This document shows, piece by piece, positions 51,291-60,066 of a stretch of 64,000 nt of DNA. The notes under the pieces were generated by a model, which was not told where the DNA came from, searched no databases, and was given only the letters and a program-made list of their open reading frames with translations. The DNA is from Granulicella sibirica (GTDB lineage Bacteria; Acidobacteriota; Terriglobia; Terriglobales; Acidobacteriaceae). Location of the stretch: the NCBI RefSeq assembly GCF_004115155.1, contig NZ_RDSM01000001.1, positions 124,001-188,000 of the forward strand, written 5' to 3'. A program made the translations under genes and the position numbers. The first letter of the stretch is position 1, and every line of letters begins with the position of its first letter.

Positions 51291-52085
51291 TTACCAATCG
51301 CCACTTGCGCCGCCCCCGCCTGAGCTGCCTCCACCAAACCCGCCAAACCCACCTCCACCGCGATCGTCGTCACGGCCTCTTCCGCCTCCTCCACCGCCGC
51401 CTCCACCAAGAATATTACCGAGCAGGAAGAAGATCAGTCCGACGTTTCCGGTCTTGATGAGTAGGAAGAGAATGAAAAGGAGCACCCCGCCTACGATCAG
51501 CACTTGGAAGAAACTGAGATGGACGGTCTGCTGCTGCACCCCCTCGCGGTGGTAGCGATGGATCGGCTGCGCGGTGGTCAGCGTGACGCCCGCGTCCGCC
51601 GCGATGACCTGTGCGATCTGCTGCACGCCGAGCGGTATCGCGGTGTTGTAGTCGTTCTGGCTTGCTGCCGGGACCATGGTGCGTCCGATGGTTCCGACCT
51701 TGGCGTCGTTGAGGATTCCCTCGAGGCCGTAGCCCACCTCGATCCGTCCGGCGCGGGGGGTCATGACGAAGAGCATGAGGAGGCCGCGATCCGTGCCCTT
51801 GGCTCCGACCTTCCACTTCTCTTCGAGCGCTGTGGCGAACTCGTCGATCGACTGGTCGCCGTCGATGGTCTTGATCGTGACGACAGCGATTTGCGCGTGC
51901 GCCTGCTTGTCCACGTCGGTGCAAAGGGCTTCGAGGTTCTGCTTCGTGGTTGGATTGAGGACACCGGCAAAGTCGTTCACGTAGCCGGTGGGCGCTGGCA
52001 ATCCGGCTACCGTCTCCGCGCCGCAGACGGTGAAGCCCACAAAGAAAAGTGCAAGGGTAAGCGCAAGTTTTCTGGGCCAGATCAT
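51291..52085 (-). CDS. TPM-domain protein (YgcG/Psb32-like) with glycine-rich tail
   Basis: 264 residues. Signal peptide (LALTLALFFVGFTVCGAE), then the TPM domain at about 30-170 (GYVNDFAGVLNPTTKQNLEA, IAVVTIKTIDGDQSIDEFA, GLLMLFVMTPRAGRIEVGYG with the following LEGILNDAKVG). A membrane segment follows (VLIVGGVLLFILFLLIKTGN), then a glycine-rich repeat tail with GGGGGGGGRGRDDDRGGGG and ending SSGGGGASGDW, as usual for YgcG-type proteins. The domain may have phosphatase-like activity in plant TLP18.3, but no function is proven in bacteria. It precedes the LemA gene on the same strand. Confidence 0.93.
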   Translation of the reverse strand: MIWPRKLALTLALFFVGFTVCGAETVAGLPAPTGYVNDFAGVLNPTTKQNLEALCTDVDKQAHAQIAVVTIKTIDGDQSIDEFATALEEKWKVGAKGTDRGLLMLFVMTPRAGRIEVGYGLEGILNDAKVGTIGRTMVPAASQNDYNTAIPLGVQQIAQVIAADAGVTLTTAQPIHRYHREGVQQQTVHLSFFQVLIVGGVLLFILFLLIKTGNVGLIFFLLGNILGGGGGGGGGRGRDDDRGGGGFGGFGGGSSGGGGASGDW

Positions 52086-52159
52086 CCTGACGATTCTACG
52101 CTTGGCGGTCCTGGGGAGTTCCCTCCGTATCGTAGTCTTGAAAGGGGAGACAAGACCGT

Positions 52160-53317
52160 ATGCCTGACGCGCTGCCAGCCGGGTTCAACGAATTTCTTGG
52201 AAACACCGGTGCCGTCGAGCAGCTCCGAACGGCGATTGCCGCCGGGCGGCTCCCCCATTCGATCATCCTCGCGGGACCGAACGGTGCGGGCAAGTACACG
52301 CTGGCCCTGATGCTCGCCATGGCGGTGGAGTGCGAACGCCAGCCGCGGGATCTGTGGTCGAACGGGCAGGCGCTGGCCGGGTTCTGTGGCGTCTGCTCCA
52401 ACTGCACGCGGATCGCCAGTGCCTACGATCTTGCCGGCCTGGTTGATGCGGCGGTTGCGTCACGCGAAGACCTGCGCGAGACGGATAAGAAGGAGACGCG
52501 GGTGCTCATTCAGCAGCATCCGGACGTACTCATCATTCCGCCGGACCCGCCGCAGCTTCTGATCAAGCTCGGGCAGGTGCGCACTGTGATCCAGAGGGCG
52601 CAGCGGCATCCGTCCGAGGCTCCACGACGCATCTTTATCTTTACCGCCGCGAGCTTCATGAAGGAGGCGGCAAATTCGCTGCTTAAGGTGCTTGAGGAAC
52701 CGCCGCCTACCGTACACATCATCATTCTGGCTGAAAATGTCGGCGAGCTCCTGCCGACGATCCGGTCGCGGTGTGCGACGGTCAGGCTGGGGGCGCTCCC
52801 GGTAGAAGAGCTGGAGATGCTGCTTGCCGACCGTCGGCCCGACGTACTACCACAGCACCGGGCGCTGATTGCGCGGCTGGCGCAGGGGGCGGCGGGGAGA
52901 GCGTTGGGGTTCGACCTGGCGGCTTACACCGCGGCACGGGCGGATGCGATGCTCATGCTCCGCAATGCGGCGGAGTCGGCTTCGAGCCATGGGGATCCGG
53001 AGCACACGGGGCTATTCAAGATGACGGAGACGTATCGGGCCGGGGCCGAAGGTCAGCAGAAGACCACGGCGCTGCTTCGTGGGATCACCCTTCTCCTTGA
53101 GGATCTGCTTCTCCTGATGGCAGGGACACCGGAGTTGATCCGGAATATCGATCTCAGGCCGGAGCTTGAGCGGCTTGCCGGGATGGTCAACTTTGCGTGG
53201 ATCGAACAGGCGAGCCGTGGCCTGGATCAGGTCTACAGCGGAATGAGGCGCAACCTCCTGCGCAATCTTTCGCTCGACGCGTTCGCGACGGGGCTGGCGC
53301 AGCCGATGCGCGGGTGA
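52160..53317 (+). CDS. holB: DNA polymerase III delta' subunit (clamp loader, HolB-like)
   Basis: 385-residue AAA+ clamp-loader protein. Walker A-like GPNGAGKYTLAL (residues about 39-50), four-cysteine zinc region with CGVCSNC and an upstream Cys in AVECERQ, the sensor and SRC motif IRSRCATVRLGALP, and FMKEAANSLLKVLEEPPPT, the hallmark of DnaX/HolB proteins. Lys-Tyr-Thr replaces the usual Lys-Ser/Thr after the P-loop Gly; delta' subunits often have degenerate ATP sites. AAGGGGAG precedes the ATG. It is divergent from the TPM gene and not in an operon with tmk, its usual neighbour. Confidence 0.92.
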   Translation: MPDALPAGFNEFLGNTGAVEQLRTAIAAGRLPHSIILAGPNGAGKYTLALMLAMAVECERQPRDLWSNGQALAGFCGVCSNCTRIASAYDLAGLVDAAVASREDLRETDKKETRVLIQQHPDVLIIPPDPPQLLIKLGQVRTVIQRAQRHPSEAPRRIFIFTAASFMKEAANSLLKVLEEPPPTVHIIILAENVGELLPTIRSRCATVRLGALPVEELEMLLADRRPDVLPQHRALIARLAQGAAGRALGFDLAAYTAARADAMLMLRNAAESASSHGDPEHTGLFKMTETYRAGAEGQQKTTALLRGITLLLEDLLLLMAGTPELIRNIDLRPELERLAGMVNFAWIEQASRGLDQVYSGMRRNLLRNLSLDAFATGLAQPMRG

Positions 53318-53403
53318 CCTCAGCCCCTCCCGGCTTAAGGTCTCAAAGTCTTCGAATCATTGAGTTTAGGTCCGGACTTCGAAATCATGAGCGGACTTTT
53401 CGG

Positions 53404-54411
53404 CTAATCCGTGCGGGAGGCCTTGCCGAGGCGATCCCGCAAGGCAGCTCCGATTCCGGTGGCGTCGGGGACGGGGCAGACGATGACCGTAGCCCCGGCC
53501 TCGTCCAACGCGCGGAGGCCTGCAAAGACACGTCGAGCGAGTTCTTCGCCGTTCTCCCAGTCGCCCCACGGATAGACAAACATGGATGCGCCGGAGCGCC
53601 ACCCGGTGGGCAGCATGACTCCGACCTGGGCTTCGAATCCGTCGACTGTGGTCTCTAGCCGGGTGATGATGCCGTCGGAGATTGTTCCTTCGACGAGAAC
53701 GAGGCGCGCGCGCGGGGCGTAGTGGCGCATGCCCACGCCTGGGGATGGAAGACTTTCAGGCTCGTGCGCAAACACGTCTCCAACCAGAGAGACCTCGGCG
53801 CCGAGGACAGAGGATATCTGCTCCGCGGTCACCGCCCCCGGGCGATAGATCATTCTCGCGCCAACATCCAGGACGGTCGATTCCACGCCGACCGACGTGG
53901 GACCGCCGTCGAGGATAGCGTCGATTCGTCCGTCGAGATCGACAAGGACATGAGCGGCGGTCGTGGGGCTGGTGTGGCCGAAGCGGTTGGCGCTTGGGGC
54001 GGCGATGGGCACGCCGGATTGCCGAATGAGATCCAGTGCAATTGGATGGGCAGGCATTCTTACGCCCACGAGATCACGCCCGGCGGTGACCGCGTCAGGG
54101 ATCGCGGATGTCCTCGGCAGCAGAAGCGTCAGTGGGCCGGGCCAGAACGCTGCGATCAGCTTTTCTACCTCCGGAGAAACGTGCGCGACGCTGTCCAGCC
54201 TCGCCCGGTCGGCGACATGGACGATCAGGGGATCCCACCGGGGCCGCTCCTTCGCGGCAAAGATTCCTGCGACCGCATCTGCATCAAGAGCGTTCGCGCC
54301 GAGACCGTAGACCGTCTCGGTAGGGAAAGCGACGAGGCCTCCGTTTCGCAAGATGGCTGCGGCAAGCCCGACTTCTTCCCTCCCCAAACGGGCCGTAGTT
54401 CCTTGTTTCAT
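53404..54411 (-). CDS. L-threonylcarbamoyladenylate synthase, Sua5 type
   Basis: 335-residue enzyme that makes threonylcarbamoyl-AMP from threonine, bicarbonate and ATP, the first step of the t6A37 tRNA modification. The YrdC domain occupies about 1-205 (GGLVAFPTETVYGLGANALD, FAAKERPRWDPLIVHV, RMPAHPIALDLIRQSG, PIAAPSANRFGHTSPTTAAH, STVLDVGARMIYRPGAV). A C-terminal Sua5 domain follows after the linker SPGVGMRHYAPRARLVLVEG, so this is the long Sua5 form, not TsaC. AAAAGGA directly precedes the ATG. Divergent from the CYTH gene with only 38 bases between. Confidence 0.95.
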   Translation of the reverse strand: MKQGTTARLGREEVGLAAAILRNGGLVAFPTETVYGLGANALDADAVAGIFAAKERPRWDPLIVHVADRARLDSVAHVSPEVEKLIAAFWPGPLTLLLPRTSAIPDAVTAGRDLVGVRMPAHPIALDLIRQSGVPIAAPSANRFGHTSPTTAAHVLVDLDGRIDAILDGGPTSVGVESTVLDVGARMIYRPGAVTAEQISSVLGAEVSLVGDVFAHEPESLPSPGVGMRHYAPRARLVLVEGTISDGIITRLETTVDGFEAQVGVMLPTGWRSGASMFVYPWGDWENGEELARRVFAGLRALDEAGATVIVCPVPDATGIGAALRDRLGKASRTD

Positions 54412-54449
54412 TCCTTTTATCCTAAGCCGACCGGCCTATACTCACGTGT

Positions 54450-55061
54450 ATGCAGAGCGCAGAGATCGAACTGAAGTTCCTGATTTCCGATATCGCCTCT
54501 CTCGAAGCCCGCCTCCCCGGCCTCGGCTTTCACCTCGACACCCCACGCACCTTCGAGGCAAACACGCTGTTCGATACGCCGGAGCGAAGCCTCCGCGGTA
54601 AGGGTCAGATCCTGCGGGTTCGCCAGTACGGTGACCTATGGACCCTGACCCACAAGCGCACGCCGGACGACGACGATCCGGAGTCGCGCTATAAGACACG
54701 CATTGAGACGGAGACGCACGTCGACGATGCGGAGGCGCTCGGAGAGATCTTCTGTCAGCTCGGCTACTCTCCGGTTTTCCGGTACGAGAAGTACCGCACC
54801 GAGTGGTCGCACAGCACGAACGAGGACCGCAATCCCTTGCACCTCGTCATCGACGAGACGCCGATCGGGATCTGGGGTGAGCTTGAGGGCCCGGTAAGCC
54901 GGATCGACTCGACGCTGGCGGAGCTTTCGATCGACCCGGCGACGTGCACGACGCAGAGTTACGGAAAGCTGTTTCTCGGGTGGAAAGAGCGGAACGAGAG
55001 TCCGGCGGAGAATCTCACGTTTGCCGAGATTGAAGCGCTGCAGCCGGCGGTTCGGGCCTGA
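54450..55061 (+). CDS. CYTH domain protein (class IV adenylate cyclase/triphosphatase-like)
   Basis: 203-residue triphosphate tunnel metalloenzyme. The signature ExExK is at residues 5-9 (EIELK), followed by the ordered tunnel strands FDTPERSLRGKGQILRVRQY, WTLTHKRTPDDDDPESRYKT (basic and acidic residues) and RYEKYRTEW, LVIDETPIGIWGELEG. Such enzymes hydrolyse inorganic triphosphate or nucleoside triphosphates, or make cAMP; the subgroup cannot be fixed by eye. No CHAD domain is fused. Start overlaps no other gene; its promoter must sit within 38 bases shared with the Sua5 gene. Confidence 0.9.
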   Translation: MQSAEIELKFLISDIASLEARLPGLGFHLDTPRTFEANTLFDTPERSLRGKGQILRVRQYGDLWTLTHKRTPDDDDPESRYKTRIETETHVDDAEALGEIFCQLGYSPVFRYEKYRTEWSHSTNEDRNPLHLVIDETPIGIWGELEGPVSRIDSTLAELSIDPATCTTQSYGKLFLGWKERNESPAENLTFAEIEALQPAVRA

Positions 55062-55121
55062 TCTTCGTTGCGTGGTTGGCGAACCAGAAGCCCACCTCAG
55101 CGCTCGAAGCAGTTTTTGCCC

Positions 55122-55239
55122 GGGCAGCTAGACCGCCACGGCGAAAGCCGTCCTTTTAAACGCAAGACTTGAGCTGAAGCGGACACTCCTAAAGCGGCTG
55201 TGCCCTGAGCCGATAGACCCTCTGTAGCCCGGAGGTGTC
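55122..55239 (+). promoter_or_regulatory. Structured 5' leader with SD-masking hairpin, candidate riboswitch
   Basis: A closing helix GGGCA (55122-55126) / TGCCC (55201-55205) encloses a perfect stem ACGGC-GAAA-GCCGT (55138-55151), capped by a GNRA loop, then ACGCAAGAC and CCTAAAG elements reminiscent of the c-di-GMP-I (GEMM) class. A second hairpin, GACCCTC (55216-55222) with GAGG and GTC (55232-55239, one bulged T), directly masks the GGAGG ribosome site at 55231-55235. This is a typical translational expression platform. The GEMM match is imperfect, so the ligand is uncertain, but the downstream chemoreceptor fits signalling. Confidence 0.45.
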
Positions 55240-55245
55240 ATCGCG

Positions 55246-55605
55246 ATTCGGACTCATCTCCGGGCTGCTGCGTTATGGCTTGCGGCACTATGGCTTTCCG
55301 CCGTTTTCCTGCCGATCACTCGCGTCTTAGCCCAGGATGACGAAGAACCGAGGCGAGAGGTCATTCATACCGTCGCGCCAACTTACCCGGCGTTGGCTGC
55401 ACGGATGCACATTACCGGATCGGTGCGGGTGGCGGTCGTCGTGCAGCCGAATGGCTTAGTGGCCAAGGCGCACGCGCTTTCAGGACATCCTCTGCTCGAA
55501 CCTGCAGCGGAGCAGGCGGTCCGCAAGTGGAAATTCGCTCCGGGTCCGGGCTGGTCGAGCAATGTCGTCCAGGTTCGGTTCGCTTTCAACCAGAAGAGTA
55601 ATTAG
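55246..55605 (+). CDS. Small TonB C-terminal-domain protein with non-AUG start
   Basis: 119 residues. The frame opens after a stop at 55225-55227 and contains no ATG, GTG or TTG until 55393, yet residues encoded from 55246 form a signal peptide ([20 protein letters not shown] ... RVLAQD) followed by the complete TonB C-terminal domain ([47 protein letters not shown]). A GGAGG ribosome site at 55231-55235 points to the ATT at 55246 or the ATC at 55240 as start codon, as in infC. The TTG at 55393 would cut into the first TonB strand. It lacks the usual proline-rich spacer. The chemoreceptor gene starts 43 bases downstream. Confidence 0.6.
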   Translation: MRTHLRAAALWLAALWLSAVFLPITRVLAQDDEEPRREVIHTVAPTYPALAARMHITGSVRVAVVVQPNGLVAKAHALSGHPLLEPAAEQAVRKWKFAPGPGWSSNVVQVRFAFNQKSN

Positions 55606-55648
55606 CCGCGCAGCGGTGGGGCCAGGACGGCGTAGCTGGGGACACAGG

Positions 55649-57358
55649 ATGAATCTCGAAGCAAAGCTTGGTCTCAGCAGCGGCGTCCTGGTTTCGGCGA
55701 TGCTTCTAAGCGCCATTATGGCGGACCTGAGTATTCGCAAGGCGGATCACCTCTCGGAAACCGTGACCACAAAGCAGGTGCCGCTGATCATGCTTATGCA
55801 CGAGGTGGGTCGCGAACTCGCCGAGAGCATGCAGTCGCTGGAGTCATACATGCTGTTCGGGATCGATCCGAAAGCCTCCCGCCAGTTTCGGGAGTCGCAC
55901 CGGGTGTCTCTTGAACGGGCGAATCAGGCGATTCTTCACTTCCATGAGCATCTCTCCGACGTCACCCTGCTGCCGGAAGACAGAGAGAGGCTGCAGAAAA
56001 TCGAGGTGGGCATCGGGCGGCTCACGCAGATTGGGGAAGAGGTCGAGAGCGCGAACGAATCGCATACCGAAGCGGGCACGGCACGGGCTTACGACCTGAT
56101 CCAGAACGAGGTGCTTGCGCTCGACGATTCGATGGACAAGCTTGTGGCCGACCTTACCGACTCCCAGGAGAATATTGCCTCCCAGGAGAATCTACAGTTG
56201 CGCCGACTGCATGAAGATGTGGTGATCACGCTTTGGTTGTGCACGCTGCTGACAGCGCTTCTCGGCGCGGCAGTCGCGGTGCTGCTGATCACTGAGATCA
56301 CAAGGTCGCTGCGAACACTGACGGATCGAGCGAATGCCATTGCCAGCGGCGACCTGACCGGACATGACTTCCTCGATGTGTCGAACGACCAGATCGGATC
56401 GCTGGCGATCGCGATGCAGGAGATGCAGTCCAGCCTTTCCGCGATTATCGGAACCACGGTCGAAACAGCACGGACCCTCACGGCGAACGCCGACTCCATG
56501 CATCAGGCGAGCGACCTGATTCATCACCGGATCGACGAGCAGAGCCAGCAGACGCAGCACGCGGCCACCGCCATGCACGAGATGTCGACCTCGATTGACG
56601 AGGTATCGCGGCATGCGCGGTCGGCGGCGGATACGGCGAGAGCGGCGGCCCAGACGGCTCGAGATGGAGGGGCGATTGTGACCGAGATGCTCGGCTCGAT
56701 GGCTGGAATTGCCAGCGCTGTCGATGAGACTTCGTCGTCGCTCGGGCTGCTTGGCGAAGATTCGAAAAGGATCTCCCAGATCGTTACGGTGATCGAGGAG
56801 ATCGCCCGGATGACGAACCTGCTTGCGCTCAATGCGGCCATCGAGGCGGCGCGTGCAGGAGATCACGGTCGGGGTTTCGCGGTCGTGGCGGGCGAGGTGC
56901 GGCGGCTCGCCGAGTCGACGGCGCAGGCGACCGGGGAGATCGCCGGGATGATCCGGGGGATCCAGGGACGCACACAAGCCGCGATTGCGAGCATGGCCAG
57001 CGGGACCGCTGCGGTAAACCAGGGGGTCGAGACGACGCATCGGGCAGGAGAGGCGCTCGAAGGCATCATCGTGATGGCGGAGCGGGTGGACCGGATGATC
57101 GCGCAGATCGCGATCGCGGCCACGCAGCAGGCGGCGGCGGCCAACCAGTCGAGTGCGAGCCTGCATTCCATCTACTCGCTGAGCCGGGAGAACCTGGGGG
57201 AGATGGCGACAACGGCGGCGGGGGTCGAAAGCCTGCGCGCGACGGCCGTCCTGCTGGAACGGCATGTCGTTCGCTTTCACCTGCGTCCCGTGGCTGTCTC
57301 CGGAGAGCCTGGCGGTTCACCCACCGCTGCGGTGGAACGGGCGCTTCTTCCAGCTTGA
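55649..57358 (+). CDS. Methyl-accepting chemotaxis protein
   Basis: 569-residue membrane chemoreceptor. The ATG at 55649 gives a membrane segment ([20 protein letters not shown]), a periplasmic four-helix bundle of about 155 residues ([20 protein letters not shown] ... [18 protein letters not shown]), a second membrane segment ([20 protein letters not shown]), HAMP ([20 protein letters not shown]) and a long coiled-coil signalling domain with the hairpin tip [20 protein letters not shown] and [20 protein letters not shown]. Residues [14 protein letters not shown] may be methylation sites. No C-terminal CheR tether. It is followed by a GAF histidine kinase rather than che genes. Confidence 0.95.
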   Translation: MNLEAKLGLSSGVLVSAMLLSAIMADLSIRKADHLSETVTTKQVPLIMLMHEVGRELAESMQSLESYMLFGIDPKASRQFRESHRVSLERANQAILHFHEHLSDVTLLPEDRERLQKIEVGIGRLTQIGEEVESANESHTEAGTARAYDLIQNEVLALDDSMDKLVADLTDSQENIASQENLQLRRLHEDVVITLWLCTLLTALLGAAVAVLLITEITRSLRTLTDRANAIASGDLTGHDFLDVSNDQIGSLAIAMQEMQSSLSAIIGTTVETARTLTANADSMHQASDLIHHRIDEQSQQTQHAATAMHEMSTSIDEVSRHARSAADTARAAAQTARDGGAIVTEMLGSMAGIASAVDETSSSLGLLGEDSKRISQIVTVIEEIARMTNLLALNAAIEAARAGDHGRGFAVVAGEVRRLAESTAQATGEIAGMIRGIQGRTQAAIASMASGTAAVNQGVETTHRAGEALEGIIVMAERVDRMIAQIAIAATQQAAAANQSSASLHSIYSLSRENLGEMATTAAGVESLRATAVLLERHVVRFHLRPVAVSGEPGGSPTAAVERALLPA

Positions 57359-57425
57359 CGCTTCTTCCAGTTGAAAGGATAGGGGGGAGGGGGCACGCCT
57401 GTCTGTCGCGTGAGACACTCAGTCA

Positions 57426-58667
57426 ATGTACGTCTCCCGCACAACAAAGCCTGGTTCGTCTGAGGAAGAGGCGCGACTGGCGGCGTTGAAGCGTTATTCG
57501 GTGCTCGACACCATGCCGGAGATGGGATACGACGATGTGACCCGGCTGGCGTCGTTCATCTGCGACACGCCGATTTCCCTGGTTTCGCTGGTTGATGCGG
57601 ACCGGCAGTGGTTCAAGTCGGTCCAGGGGCTTCCGATCCGCGAGACGCCGCGCGAAGAGAGCTTCTGCGCGCTGACCCTTGGCACAGCGGAGACGCTGAT
57701 CGTCGAGGATGCGACGGCCGACCCGCGGTTTCGCAACAACTCACTCGTCTTCGGAGACCCGAATATACGCTTTTATGCAGGCGCCCCGATCGTCGAACCG
57801 GGTGGCGAGGTCCTGGGAACGGTATGCGTGATCGACACCAAGCCGCGCGTGCTGGAACCGCGGCAGATCGCGGCTCTCGAGGCGCTTGCCCGGCAGGTCA
57901 TGACGCTTCTGGAGCTTCGGCGCACGATCGATGACAATGCCCGGGCTGCGGCAAAGATGCAGACCATCGAGAAGTTGGCGGCGGTGGGACAGCTTGCAAG
58001 CGCGATGTCGCACGAGATCAATAATCCGTTGCAGTCGATGACGAACCTGCTGTACATGGCGGACGCGTGTGAGAACCGGGCGGATCAACAGGATTACCTG
58101 AGGAAATCGCAGGAGGAGCTGGCCCGTATCTCGCAGACTGTCCGGCAGACCCTACGCTTTCATCAGTCGTCGGAGAGGGCGGTACCGACAAGGCTCGTCG
58201 AGGTGGTCGAATCGGTGCTGACACTGTTCCGGAGTCGACTTGAGCATGCTTCGGTCGAGGTGAAGGTCAACGACACCCAGGGGGCGCTGTTGACCTGCTA
58301 CAAATCCGACATCCACCAGGCGATCGCCAACCTTGTGAGCAACGCGCTGGATGCGGTAAACGGAAGGCCGGGAGGCAGGATCGAGGTGAGGGTCCGCACC
58401 ATGAGTTCGCATTCGAGCGCGGGGCAGGGTGTGAGATTTACGATCGCTGACAACGGATGTGGGATGGACAATGCCACGCAAGGCCGGCTGTTCGAGCCGT
58501 TTCACTCGAACAAGGCGCCACGAGGAACGGGGCTTGGCCTTTGGGTGGTGAAAGGAATTCTTGAGAAGCACCAGGCGTCCATTCATGTCACAAGCCGGGA
58601 CCGAGGGCAGACTCACGGGACGGTCTTCTCGATCTTCTTTCCGTTGAAGAACGGATGCACGGCATAG
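57426..58667 (+). CDS. GAF-domain histidine kinase
   Basis: 413-residue cytoplasmic kinase. A GAF domain spans about 15-165 (ALKRYSVLDTMPEMGYDDVT, DTPISLVSLVDADRQWFKSV, REESFCALTLGTAETLIVED, RFYAGAPIVEPGGEVLGTVC). HisKA carries the phospho-His in ASAMSHEINNPLQSMTNLLY, and HATPase shows NLVSNALDAVN, IADNGCGMDNATQG and GTGLGLWVV. It lacks membrane segments. The kinase core resembles that of the CHASE3 kinase at 39444-41234. It is in the same direction as the chemoreceptor, 67 bases downstream, and ends at a terminator. Confidence 0.94.
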   Translation: MYVSRTTKPGSSEEEARLAALKRYSVLDTMPEMGYDDVTRLASFICDTPISLVSLVDADRQWFKSVQGLPIRETPREESFCALTLGTAETLIVEDATADPRFRNNSLVFGDPNIRFYAGAPIVEPGGEVLGTVCVIDTKPRVLEPRQIAALEALARQVMTLLELRRTIDDNARAAAKMQTIEKLAAVGQLASAMSHEINNPLQSMTNLLYMADACENRADQQDYLRKSQEELARISQTVRQTLRFHQSSERAVPTRLVEVVESVLTLFRSRLEHASVEVKVNDTQGALLTCYKSDIHQAIANLVSNALDAVNGRPGGRIEVRVRTMSSHSSAGQGVRFTIADNGCGMDNATQGRLFEPFHSNKAPRGTGLGLWVVKGILEKHQASIHVTSRDRGQTHGTVFSIFFPLKNGCTA

Positions 58668-58673
58668 CAAAGG

Positions 58674-58703
58674 AAAAGGCCCGCAGCGAGGCGGGCCCTT
58701 TCG
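58674..58703. terminator. Intrinsic bidirectional terminator
   Basis: GGCCCGC (58678-58684) pairs with GCGGGCC (58691-58697), loop AGCGAG; AAAA precedes and CCTTTC follows. It lies between the convergent histidine kinase and tonB genes and can serve both. Confidence 0.8.
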
Positions 58704-58718
58704 TTGCAACAGCGTTCG

Positions 58719-59696
58719 TTAGAAGATCTGGAAGTTGACCTCGACGTTCATCTCGACCGTCACGGGCTTTCCATCCTTGCGGGCGGGCTTGAACTTGTAC
58801 TGGCGGACGGCTTCCATGGCCTTCTCGTCGAGCCCCATGCCAATTCCGCGAATGACACGGACGTGGGTCGGGTTGCCGTTCTGGTCGACCCAGAGGTAGA
58901 CGAGGACGTTTCCGGCAACCTTGGCCTTGCGGGCTTCCTCGGAGAACTCGGGGTCGGGCATGGAGATGGGAATCGGGGCCGACACGCCGCCACCGATGCG
59001 CATGGCACCGCCGCCGGTGTTTCCGCCGGAACCCGCGCCTACGCCGGCACCGTTGCCGGAGCCGATGCCTGTGCCGCTTCCGTTGCCGAGACTGCCGGTG
59101 CCGACGATCGGCGAGTTCGGCATGCCAAGATTCGGCAGGGTGGAATTGGCCATCTTCAGGTCCTTCTGCATGATGACCGTCGGCTCGATGGCAATCTTGG
59201 GCTGCTCAAGCGGAGGAGCCTTGGGCGGGGTGATCTGCTCCTGGGCAAACTTGGGCAGGCGGCCCTGGGCCACCGGAGTGGGGCTCTTCTGTCCGCCGCC
59301 GCCACCCATGACGTTCGCTTTCGGCGGGATCTTCATCGGGGGAGGAGCTTCGAGGTTAGTGACAAGCGGCGGCGTAACAGGGGCGGAGAACTTCACCTTC
59401 TTCGCGACCAGGAAGAGGATCAGGGCGATGACCACGACGTGGGCCACGATGGCGACCGCGGTCGATTTGGGATCGCGCTTGACCGCCATGCGGTCAACGA
59501 CTGCGATTGGCTTGGATTCGAGGACGAGAGGAGGAAGCTTTACCGGAAAGAAGACGTCGCGCACACTCGCGATCAGTGAGGCGAGGACTCCCTCTTCTTC
59601 TACAGGCTCTCCCCAGACGGGCACGTCAGCCGGGCGAAGCTGCGGTGCCGGATGGGTCTGCCCTTCTTCGGGTGGCGTCAATGTCAAATTTTCCAT
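58719..59696 (-). CDS. TonB family energy transducer with glycine-rich linker
   Basis: 325-residue inner-membrane protein that should energise outer-membrane receptors. A cytoplasmic N-terminus of about 78 residues precedes one membrane segment (STAVAIVAHVVVIALILFLV). The periplasmic spacer is first proline-rich (APPPMKIPPKA, TPPKAPPLEQP), then unusually glycine-rich (GTGSLGNGSGTGIGSGNGAG and a similar continuation). The TonB C-terminal domain is complete (PDPEFSEEARKAKVAGNVLV, RVIRGIGMGLDEKAMEAVRQ, YKFKPARKDGKPVTVEMNVE). No exbB/exbD are nearby. The start at 59696 gives the usual MENLTLTPPEEG. A second, shorter TonB-domain protein is encoded at 55246-55605. Confidence 0.94.
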   Translation of the reverse strand: MENLTLTPPEEGQTHPAPQLRPADVPVWGEPVEEEGVLASLIASVRDVFFPVKLPPLVLESKPIAVVDRMAVKRDPKSTAVAIVAHVVVIALILFLVAKKVKFSAPVTPPLVTNLEAPPPMKIPPKANVMGGGGGQKSPTPVAQGRLPKFAQEQITPPKAPPLEQPKIAIEPTVIMQKDLKMANSTLPNLGMPNSPIVGTGSLGNGSGTGIGSGNGAGVGAGSGGNTGGGAMRIGGGVSAPIPISMPDPEFSEEARKAKVAGNVLVYLWVDQNGNPTHVRVIRGIGMGLDEKAMEAVRQYKFKPARKDGKPVTVEMNVEVNFQIF

Positions 59697-60066
59697 AGCC
59701 TGTTGCGCGCGATCGGCACCGGGCGACTGCCCTCCGTGCCATCCCTTCTCAAGTCTTCGTTCGGCTCCGGCCCCGGTCTTGTGCCAGGTTTGGACCCTGC
59801 TGCCATGCTACGTCTCGCCGCCACACGTTAGATTCGCACATCAATCTCTAGTTTACTAATATTTCACTCTTTCCGGCTGCGCGAGTGATCCCACGCTTGC
59901 TTGGACGTACCGGACCGGATATTGGACGCCTCAGGCTTGAGACGGTCAACAGCAATCCTGCCACGCAACCCGGATACAATAAAGGTTTGCGGCAAAGGCC
60001 GCCACTACGGCCCCGACCCAGCCGCCAGAATACGCAGCACGACGTTACCAGCGATACGAGGAAAGC
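59697..60066. other. 370-base divergent region between tonB and ileS
   Basis: No gene is supported; long minus-strand frames here are antisense to ileS. A TACAAT hexamer at 59976-59981 is a plausible -10 element for ileS, about 85 bases before its start. No T-box-like leader was recognised. Confidence 0.35.
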
